Below, one piece after another: positions 1 to 4,940 of a DNA stretch of 16,812 nucleotides. Under the pieces are notes generated by a model that saw only the letters and a list, made by a program, of their open reading frames with translations, had not been told where the DNA came from and did not search any database. Position 1 is the first letter of the stretch; every line of letters starts with the position of its first letter. The stretch lies in contig DATARS010000072.1 in assembly GCA_036269455.1 (NCBI GenBank), positions 1 through 16,812 on the forward strand, read 5' to 3'. A program made the position numbers and the translations under genes. This DNA comes from CF-96 sp036269455. GTDB lineage: Bacteria > Chloroflexota > Dormibacteria > Aeolococcales > Aeolococcaceae.

Positions 1-169
1 GCGGGGTCGGGGTGCGGCGAAGTGCCGCGGGCTCGCCCTCGGCGCCGGACTCGATCTCGGCGACGACGTCGCTGACGAGCTCTGCCGCGGAGAGGGGTCG
101 GGGGCGCCGGCCCCGCACCGGGGCTGCGGGCGCGCGCGGACGCGGTGGCGTCGGTCGCTCAATGGCCAC
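1..169 (-). CDS. N-terminal fragment of unknown protein (runs off the left edge)
   Basis: An open minus-strand frame begins at a GTG at 169-167 and stays open to the window edge, giving about 56 residues. The codons carry strong G/C third positions. The first 25 residues are Pro/Arg/Ala-rich and probably disordered; they are followed by an amphipathic helix-like stretch (LSAAELVSDVVAEIESGAEG). No family is recognisable from this part. The start is uncertain: the purine run AAGGGG at 177-172 lies only two bases from the GTG, closer than a normal ribosome binding site. It is divergent from the small secreted gene at 335. The plus strand is also partly open here, but the minus frame gives the more protein-like sequence. 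Confidence 0.4.
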   Translation of the reverse strand, partial: MAIERPTPPRPRAPAAPVRGRRPRPLSAAELVSDVVAEIESGAEGEPAALRRTPTP

Positions 170-334
170 GTCCCCTTAACGCGGGGAGGGGCGGTTGCCT
201 GCGCACCGCGAATTCGTACGACAGGAGGGGGGAGATTGAACAGGTAGGATTGACCCACCGGTCGCCCCATGGGAGCGGATGCGCCCCGCCTCCGCCCTGG
301 CGGGAGGGCCCGGAAGGCTGAGAGGAGGTTCTGA

Positions 335-661
335 ATGGTGGGGAACGACCGGTCGCGCACCCCCGCGCGGCTCCGGCTGGCGGCGCTGCTCCTGGCCGCG
401 CCCCTCTCCGTGGCGGCCACCGGCGTGGTCGCCCATGCGGCGTCCGTGGACACGGCGCCGGTCGCGGCGCAGATGGCATCGGCGCCGTCGGACACGACCC
501 CCGGTGTGGTCACCGACCGCAAGGGCGGTGGCGACCGGGGCAACCACCGTGACCGCCGCGGCGATCGTCGGGGTGACCGTGGCGGTGATCGCGGCGGTGA
601 TCGTGGCGGTGACCGCGGTCGCTGCGGGCTGCTCGCGGCGCTGCTGCTCGGCTGCCGCTGA
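335..661 (+). CDS. Small secreted protein with GGDR tandem repeats
   Basis: 108 aa. The ATG has an excellent ribosome binding site, AGGAGG at 323-328, six bases upstream. Residues 1 to about 36 form a signal peptide: Arg-rich start, hydrophobic LAALLLAAPLSVAATGVV, and a likely AHA cleavage site. The mature part has a short Ala/Ser/Thr region, then a highly charged Gly-Asp-Arg tract at about residues 64-95 built from repeated GGDR units (two RGD tripeptides included), then a short hydrophobic tail with two cysteines (CGLLAALLLGC). I recognise no family. The repeat is visible in DNA as a 12-base period. The gene appears to be a single unit closed by a strong hairpin at 668-697. A competing frame from 279 reads through the repeat as a Val/Ala-rich sequence but has no comparable start signal. 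The protein could be a surface or RNA/polyanion-binding peptide; the function is unknown. Confidence 0.62.
   Translation: MVGNDRSRTPARLRLAALLLAAPLSVAATGVVAHAASVDTAPVAAQMASAPSDTTPGVVTDRKGGGDRGNHRDRRGDRRGDRGGDRGGDRGGDRGRCGLLAALLLGCR
541..617 (+). repeat. 12-bp-period tandem repeat encoding GGDR
   Basis: Degenerate GGYGGTGAYCGY units recur head to tail, best preserved from about 575 to 612. They encode the GDRG/GGDR tract of the small secreted protein. Because the period is a multiple of three, copy-number changes would keep the frame. Confidence 0.6.
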
Positions 662-667
662 GCTGAC

Positions 668-697
668 GGAGGGGGCCGCCGGCTGGCGGCCCCCTCC
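668..697 (+). terminator. Perfect 13-bp hairpin downstream of the GGDR protein
   Basis: Bases 668-680 pair perfectly with 685-697 around a GGCT loop, starting seven bases after the stop codon at 659-661. The stem is almost all G:C. No T-run follows, so this is a hairpin-only terminator or a 3'-end stabiliser rather than a textbook intrinsic terminator. It also separates this gene from the lipoprotein starting at 719. Confidence 0.6.
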
Positions 698-718
698 GAC
701 TGTCATGCTCCGTTCGCG

Positions 719-1321
719 ATGCGTGACCGGACATGGGTGGTGGCCACGGCTCTCGTCGCCTGCTCCGCGGCGTGCGGGCAGAGCGCCCCGCCGCCCACGC
801 CGAGGCCGGTGCCGCCGGTCACGGTGACCGAGTCGCTGCACTTCACCGGCGCCCTGACCGGCGAGATGACCGCCGGCGACGGCGCGCTGCCGCTCACCCA
901 CGACGAGCCGCCCGCCGAGTTCACCTTCGGCACCCAGACGCCGGCGGCCACGCGCTGCTACGACTTCAGCTACCAGATCGGCGCCTCGCGCCCCATCCGC
1001 GTCTACGAGGCGGTGGTCGCCGGCCGGGTGGGCGCTCACGCAGCGGCGCTCATCCTCATGGTCGAGCCGGTGCAGGGAACCGCGGCCGGCGCCCATCGCA
1101 TGGTCGCCGACAACACCCCGAGCATCCCCGGCCAGGGGCTCGGGTATCTCTGGGTCGACGACCAGTTCTTCCGCTACCCGCAGGCGGTGGTGCCGGGCAG
1201 CCTGACCGTCGCCGCCGACGGGCTCTCCGGCATCGCCGGCTTCGAGATCGGCACCGTCCCGGGCGGGGCGGGGCCGCCCGGGGTCGGGGTGAGCGGCAGC
1301 TGGCGCTGCGGTCCGGGCTGA
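719..1321 (+). CDS. Putative lipoprotein of unknown function
   Basis: 200 aa. The N-terminus is a lipoprotein signal: MRDRTW, a short hydrophobic stretch, then LVAC (Cys15, a good lipobox) and SAAC (Cys19, an alternative). A Pro-rich linker (about residues 22-34) leads to a globular domain of about 165 residues with alternating hydrophobic beta-type segments and two cysteines, Cys80 and Cys197, that could form a disulfide tying the C-terminus to the start of the domain. I do not recognise the family. The start has no visible Shine-Dalgarno sequence; the ATG was chosen because it places a proper signal sequence directly upstream of the lipobox. A 6-bp hairpin at 1340-1360 follows. The protein is probably anchored to the outer face of the cytoplasmic membrane. 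Confidence 0.7.
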   Translation: MRDRTWVVATALVACSAACGQSAPPPTPRPVPPVTVTESLHFTGALTGEMTAGDGALPLTHDEPPAEFTFGTQTPAATRCYDFSYQIGASRPIRVYEAVVAGRVGAHAAALILMVEPVQGTAAGAHRMVADNTPSIPGQGLGYLWVDDQFFRYPQAVVPGSLTVAADGLSGIAGFEIGTVPGGAGPPGVGVSGSWRCGPG

Positions 1322-1339
1322 GGGCTCCCCGGCCGCGCC

Positions 1340-1360
1340 GCGGCGCTCCCGAGCCGCCGC
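1340..1360 (+). terminator. Weak hairpin after the lipoprotein gene
   Basis: GCGGCG at 1340-1345 pairs with CGCCGC at 1355-1360 around a 9-base loop that can pair further. It lies 19 bases past the stop at 1321. There is no T-run. It would insulate the riboswitch promoter from upstream transcription, but GC-rich DNA makes such stems by chance. Confidence 0.3.
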
Positions 1361-1402
1361 CGTGACATGGGTGAACGGCGGATGACGCCCCCTTTACATG
1401 GC

Positions 1403-1430
1403 TTTCGACGCGTTCGTGACGTTGTAGGCT
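1403..1430 (+). promoter_or_regulatory. Candidate promoter of the riboswitch transcript
   Basis: TAGGCT at 1425-1430 fits a TANNNT -10 element and would start transcription near 1437, exactly where the riboswitch P1 helix begins. The matching -35 (TTTCGA at 1403-1408, 16-base spacer) is poor. The call rests mainly on the -10 and its position relative to the aptamer. Confidence 0.38.
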
Positions 1431-1435
1431 GACCC

Positions 1436-1527
1436 GGTCGGCTTCAAGACAAGGGCAAAGCCTCCGCGAGGAGGTGACGCAAAGCCACGGGTCTCCCGTA
1501 GACAGCCGGGCTGCCAACGAAGTCACC
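1436..1527 (+). ncRNA. Cyclic-di-GMP-I (GEMM-I) riboswitch aptamer
   Basis: The core matches the GEMM-I pattern closely. AAGGGCAAAG is followed by a CCTCC-GCGA-GGAGG hairpin (1461-1474) capped by a GNRA tetraloop, then the highly conserved linker TGACGCAAAGCC (1475-1486). A second helix follows (ACGGG 1487-1491 with CCCGT 1495-1499), then GTAGACAGCCGGGCTGCCAACG. Closing helix P1 pairs 1440-1445 with 1519-1524 (one G:U) and extends by three pairs past a bulged C. This class binds the second messenger c-di-GMP. I did not attempt to identify the base that distinguishes c-di-GMP from cAMP-GMP binding, so ligand identity rests on the class as a whole. The regulated gene is the sortase-like protein at 1559. 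Confidence 0.92.
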
Positions 1528-1537
1528 GCGGGGCCGA

Positions 1538-1556
1538 CAGCACGCTGGAGCTGCTG
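1538..1556 (+). promoter_or_regulatory. Putative riboswitch expression platform (SD-masking hairpin)
   Basis: CAGCA (1538-1542) can pair with TGCTG (1552-1556), placing the GGAG Shine-Dalgarno (1547-1550) in the loop, eight bases before the GTG start at 1559. There is no T-run that would suggest a transcription terminator, so control at translation initiation is the simpler reading. Whether ligand binding opens or closes this stem cannot be told from the sequence. Confidence 0.38.
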
Positions 1557-1558
1557 CC

Positions 1559-2296
1559 GTGCCCTCCTCCCTGTCCGCGCGTCCCGGCACCCGGGTGCGC
1601 AGTCCTCGCAGCCGTCTGCGCGGCAGCCTGGTCACCGCCGCGGCCACCGCCGTGGTGGTCTCCGCGTCGCTCGCCGGGGCGTCCCACGCCGCCGTCACCG
1701 GTCCGGTGGCCGCGCTGCCGCCCGCCGCGCTGATGTCGCCCGACGCTCGCGACGCGATGCTCGGCCCTGTCGCGGTCGCTCCGACCGCTCCCGCCGCCCC
1801 GGCGCCGGTGACCGCGCCCGCGCCCGCACAGCCCGTCCCGGTGCCGGTCCAGGCGCTCGCCGCAGCGCCCGCCGTGGTGGCGGTGGTACCGGCGGTCGTT
1901 CGTCCCGCGGCCCCGCTGGTGCGCAACCTGCTGGTCAGCGCCGACGGCAGCCTGCGCACCGGGGTCGGCACCTACTCCGACTGCAGCGGGAACACCCCGC
2001 TGACCCGCGTGGTCGCCGCCATCGACACCTGCATCGGCGGGCCGACCTATTTCGTCGGCCACGACCCGGGCGTCTTCACCCCGCTGATGAGCATGAGCGT
2101 CGGCGAGGTGATCACCTGGTACGACCGCAACGGCAACGTCCACCCGATGCGCATCGTCAGCATCCGTGACGGCTGGGCCTCGGCGAACGGCGCCCCGCGG
2201 CCGACCCGGTCGAACGTCGTCGCGCAGATGCAGACCTGCGAGCCCTACTCGCCGAGCGGCGACTACGACCGGATCGTCGACCTGGTCGCCGCCTGA
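1559..2296 (+). CDS. Secreted sortase-like protein under c-di-GMP riboswitch control
   Basis: 245 aa, GTG start with GGAG at 1547-1550. An Arg-rich N-terminus and hydrophobic core give a signal peptide, likely cut after ASHA near residue 42. Residues of about 45-125 are a Pro/Ala/Val-rich linker. The C-terminal domain carries the order of features expected of a sortase: His168 in a VGHDPG motif (compare the GH of sortases), Cys227 in QTCEP (compare TLxTC), and Arg238 in YDRIV eleven residues later. The His-to-Cys distance of 59 residues is close to that in known sortases. Sortases are cysteine transpeptidases that attach or polymerise surface proteins. The protein has an extra Cys pair (142 and 158) just before the His, possibly a disulfide. 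No membrane anchor beyond the signal peptide is evident, unlike most housekeeping sortases. The sortase assignment comes from motifs only; substrate and activity are unknown. Confidence 0.72.
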   Translation: MPSSLSARPGTRVRSPRSRLRGSLVTAAATAVVVSASLAGASHAAVTGPVAALPPAALMSPDARDAMLGPVAVAPTAPAAPAPVTAPAPAQPVPVPVQALAAAPAVVAVVPAVVRPAAPLVRNLLVSADGSLRTGVGTYSDCSGNTPLTRVVAAIDTCIGGPTYFVGHDPGVFTPLMSMSVGEVITWYDRNGNVHPMRIVSIRDGWASANGAPRPTRSNVVAQMQTCEPYSPSGDYDRIVDLVAA

Positions 2297-2303
2297 CGGG
2301 TAC

Positions 2304-2332
2304 TTGACAATCCAGATCGTCTTACTCAGGAT
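2304..2332 (+). promoter_or_regulatory. Promoter of the selenium-binding-protein operon
   Basis: TTGACA (2304-2309) is a perfect -35, followed after 17 bases by CAGGAT (2327-2332), an acceptable -10. Transcription would start near 2339, about 43 bases before the ATG at 2382. AGATC (2314-2318) and GATCT (2330-2334) form an inverted repeat overlapping the spacer and -10, which could be an operator; with only five bases per arm this part is weak. Confidence 0.6.
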
Positions 2333-2381
2333 CTCCGGTGCCGGTTTCGCGGCGCCGGCGCTCCACCCACGAGGAGACGAC

Positions 2382-3776
2382 ATGGGATTCGCCCGGCCCG
2401 ACCAGTCCTTCTATCCCTCGGCGCGGGCCGCGGCCGAGGCGCCTCCGGAGACCCACGGGTACATCACCCTGCCGACCGCGCTCGACGACCCCCGGCCCGA
2501 CGCCCTCGGGGTCGTCGATCTCGACCCGGCGTCGCCCGGCTACGGCACCCTGGTCAGCCGCACCGAGCTGCCCCACAGCGGCGACGAGCTCCACCACTTC
2601 GGCTGGAACGCCTGCAGCTCGGCGCTCTGCCCCTACGCCCCGCACGCCCACGTCGAGCGGCGCTATCTCATCGTTCCCGGGCTGCGCTCGTCGCGGATCA
2701 CCATCCTCGACACCAAGGACGATCCCCTGCGCCCGAGGGTCGTCAAGGTGATCGAGCCCGAGACGCTGGCGCGCCGCGCGGGCTACTCGCGGCCGCACAC
2801 CGTGCACTGCGGCCCCGATGGCATCTACGTCAACGCCCTCGGCGGGACCAGCGACGGCGACGGCCCCGGCGGCATCTTCCGGCTCGACCACGACAGCTTC
2901 GACGTGCTCGGGCGCTGGGAGGTCGACCGCGGCCCGCAGTTCCTCGCCTACGACTTCGCCTGGCACCTCGGCTACGACACCCTGATCACCAGCGAGTGGG
3001 GTACCCCGGCGATGGTCGAGAACGGCATCGTCCCCGAGCTGCTGCTGGGGAAGAGGTACGGCCGCCAGCTCCACGTGTGGGACCTGCGCCGCCGCCGCCA
3101 CCTGCAGACGCTCAGCGTCGGCGAGTCCGATCAGATGGTGCTCGAGCTGCGCCCCGCCCACGACCCGACCAAGGCGTACGGCTTCGTCGGTGTGGTCACC
3201 AGCGTCACCGACCTCTCGGCGTCGATCTGGCTCTGGCACCTCGCCGGGCAGAGCTGGGAGCTCACCAAGGTGATCGAGATCCCCGCCGAGCCCGCCGACG
3301 CCTCGGTGCTGCCGCCGCTGCTCCAGGGGTTCGGCGCGGTGCCGCCGCTGGTCACCGACATCAACCTCTCGCTCGACGACCGCTTCCTCTACGTCTCCGC
3401 CTGGGGCACCGGCGAGTTCCTCCAGTACGACGTCTCCGACCCCTTCCACCCGCGGAAGACGGGCAGCGTCCATCTCGGCGGCATCGTCCGCCGCGCCGGC
3501 CACCCCAACGGCGCAACCCTGAGCGGCGGGCCGCAGATGGTCGAGGCGAGCCGCGACGGCCGCCGCGTCTACGTCACCAACTCGCTCTACCTCGCCTGGG
3601 ACGCGCAGTTCTATCCCGAGGGCATCGAGGGCTGGTTGGTGAAGCTCGACGCCGACACGGGGTCGGGCGGGCTGCGGGTGGATCGCGACTTCCACGTCGA
3701 TTTCGGCAGCGACCGCGCCCACCAGGTGCGGCTCGCCGGCGGCGACGCGTCCTCGGACTCGTACTGCTACCCGTGA
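2382..3776 (+). CDS. Selenium-binding protein 56 family / putative methanethiol oxidase
   Basis: 464 aa, close to human SELENBP1 (472 aa). ATG at 2382 is preceded by GAGGAG at 2371-2376; an open frame further upstream overlaps the sortase gene and is not needed. Family signatures are present throughout: DELHHFGWNACSS at 68-80 with Cys78 at the position of the selenium-binding Cys of SELENBP1, HTVHC at 139-143, the SEWGTP region at 204-209, a beta-propeller-like DINLSLDDRFLYVSAWGTG at 326-344, GGPQMVEASRDGRRVYVTNS at 382-401, and a C-terminus GGDASSD similar to the GGDCSSD of the family. Members characterised in Hyphomicrobium and human are copper-dependent methanethiol oxidases that produce formaldehyde, H2S and H2O2; several His residues here could be metal ligands. 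No signal peptide is visible, so a cytoplasmic location is inferred. The stop overlaps the start of the membrane protein downstream. Confidence 0.93.
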   Translation: MGFARPDQSFYPSARAAAEAPPETHGYITLPTALDDPRPDALGVVDLDPASPGYGTLVSRTELPHSGDELHHFGWNACSSALCPYAPHAHVERRYLIVPGLRSSRITILDTKDDPLRPRVVKVIEPETLARRAGYSRPHTVHCGPDGIYVNALGGTSDGDGPGGIFRLDHDSFDVLGRWEVDRGPQFLAYDFAWHLGYDTLITSEWGTPAMVENGIVPELLLGKRYGRQLHVWDLRRRRHLQTLSVGESDQMVLELRPAHDPTKAYGFVGVVTSVTDLSASIWLWHLAGQSWELTKVIEIPAEPADASVLPPLLQGFGAVPPLVTDINLSLDDRFLYVSAWGTGEFLQYDVSDPFHPRKTGSVHLGGIVRRAGHPNGATLSGGPQMVEASRDGRRVYVTNSLYLAWDAQFYPEGIEGWLVKLDADTGSGGLRVDRDFHVDFGSDRAHQVRLAGGDASSDSYCYP

Positions 3777-4426
3777 GCGGGGCGTGGCCCTGGCTCGCCA
3801 TCGCGGGGGCCGGGGCCTTCCACGGGCTGAACCCTGCGATGGGCTGGCTCTTCGCCGTCGGGCTGGGGATGCAGGATGGCTCGCGGGGCGCGCTGCTCCG
3901 CGCCCTGCCCTTCATCGCCCTGGGCCACGCGCTCGCCATCGGGCTGATCGTCGTCGGCGTCGCGGTCCTCGGCGTGGTCGTCGACCCGACGGTGATGCGG
4001 CTCGGGGGCGCGGTGCTGCTCGTCGGCTTCGGCGCCTGGCGGTTCGCGCGGTGGCGCCGGCATCCGCGCTGGGTGGGGATGCGGGTCGGGCCGCGCGACC
4101 TGGTCGCCTGGTCGTTCCTGATGGCCACCGCCCACGGCGCCGGGCTGATGCTCATCCCGGCGCTGCTCCACCTCCCCGGCTCCGCGGCCTACGTCCGCGT
4201 CCCCAACGCGCACGTCCTCGCGCTCGGCTGGGCCGAGCCCACCGCGGCGACGTCGGCGCTCGCGGTCGCCACCCACACCGGGGCGATGCTCGCCGTCGCC
4301 GCGACCATCGCCGTGGTGGTCTACGAGACCGTCGGGGTGGCGGTGCTGCGCCGCGTGTGGGTCAACCTCGACCTCCCCTGGGCCGCCTCGCTCGTCGGCA
4401 CCGGCCTGCTCATGGCGGTGCTCTGA
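3773..4426 (+). CDS. Six-helix membrane protein coupled to the SBP56 gene
   Basis: 217 aa. The GTG at 3773-3775 overlaps the upstream TGA (GTGA), a strong sign of translational coupling. About six hydrophobic segments are visible (roughly 5-32, 43-68, 72-90, 108-132, 158-186, 200-217). Conserved-looking small and polar residues sit inside them: FHGLNPAMGW (His17, Asn20, Pro21), a second ALGHAL (His52), MATAHGAG (His121) and VATHTG (His168). This pattern resembles the LysE/NicO/CcdA-like group of small transporters, but I cannot assign a member. Being co-translated with a copper-dependent oxidase, it could move a metal, a sulfur compound or sulfite; this is inference. It ends seven bases from the convergent Tad operon. 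Confidence 0.82.
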   Translation: MSGAWPWLAIAGAGAFHGLNPAMGWLFAVGLGMQDGSRGALLRALPFIALGHALAIGLIVVGVAVLGVVVDPTVMRLGGAVLLVGFGAWRFARWRRHPRWVGMRVGPRDLVAWSFLMATAHGAGLMLIPALLHLPGSAAYVRVPNAHVLALGWAEPTAATSALAVATHTGAMLAVAATIAVVVYETVGVAVLRRVWVNLDLPWAASLVGTGLLMAVL

Positions 4427-4433
4427 CCGGCGG

Positions 4434-4940
4434 CTACGGCTGGAGGATCGGCTGGGTGCTCGCGAAGGTGAAGGTGAAGGTGCGGGTCAGCGGCGGCGCC
4501 AGGCCCTGGGCGCTGTAGGCCACCGTCACCGTCACCGCCGTCGGCGCCGCCAGGCTTGGGGTGGCGTCGACGGTGACGCTGGCCTTGCCGGCGGCGGCGG
4601 TCTGCTGGAGGTGGGTGGTGTTGCCGGTGGGCGCGCACAGCGTCCCCTGGTTGACCGGGAGCTGGGGGGCGGCCCGCTGCACCGCGGCGGCGACGGTGCC
4701 CGGCGAGCCGGACTCGCAGAAGGGCCCGGTGCCGCCGGTCTGCTGGTAGAGCGAGGTGGCGATCGCCGCCGCGCGGGAGCCGCCGCGGGCGCCATCGGCG
4801 ACGGCCTCGTTCTGGAAGAAGAGCCAGCTCCCGCTGAGGATCCCCAGCACCACGACCAGCGCGATGGGGCAGACGATGGCGAACTCCACCAGCGACTGCC
4901 CGCGGCCGCGCCGGCGCCGCGCCCGCATCACCCCCGTCAT
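4434..4940 (-). CDS. TadE-like pseudopilin (third gene of the Tad-like operon)
   Basis: 168 aa. After an Arg-rich cytoplasmic N-terminus the motif GQSLVEF (14-20) and one transmembrane helix (about 19-42) are the hallmark of TadE/TadF-type minor pseudopilins. The following FFQNEAVADGARGGSRAAA helix is also typical. The C-terminal part is Thr/Ala-rich and beta-type with two cysteines (CESGSPG and LCAPTGN) that could form a disulfide. The start at 4940 is supported by an ATGA overlap with the stop of the preceding gene. Family proteins are inserted in the membrane and contribute to Tad/Flp pilus assembly. No ATPase (TadA), platform (TadB/C) or prepilin peptidase gene is present in the window. 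Confidence 0.85.
   Translation of the reverse strand: MTGVMRARRRRGRGQSLVEFAIVCPIALVVVLGILSGSWLFFQNEAVADGARGGSRAAAIATSLYQQTGGTGPFCESGSPGTVAAAVQRAAPQLPVNQGTLCAPTGNTTHLQQTAAAGKASVTVDATPSLAAPTAVTVTVAYSAQGLAPPLTRTFTFTFASTQPILQP

Noticed and set aside
283..310. Possible hairpin CCTCCGCC / GGCGGGAGG before the small secreted gene
   Set aside because: The pairing needs a bulge and is of a kind common by chance in such GC-rich DNA.
312..337. GGCTGAGAGGAGG resembling the CTGAGA element of a TPP riboswitch
   Set aside because: None of the other conserved TPP segments is present, and the bases are explained by the ribosome binding site.
279..827. 182-residue frame reading the 12-bp repeat as a Val/Ala-rich membrane-like segment
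   Set aside because: It lacks a proper RBS and runs through the 13-bp hairpin into the next gene; the frame from 335 has AGGAGG and a signal peptide.
1474..2169. Alternative frame across the riboswitch and sortase gene
   Set aside because: Arg-rich translation with no motifs; it begins inside the aptamer and overlaps the motif-bearing frame.
2322..3722. 466-residue open frame antisense to the selenium-binding protein gene
   Set aside because: It mirrors a strongly recognisable gene; its translation is Val/Asp/Arg/Gly-biased without motifs, as expected from GC-rich antisense shadows.
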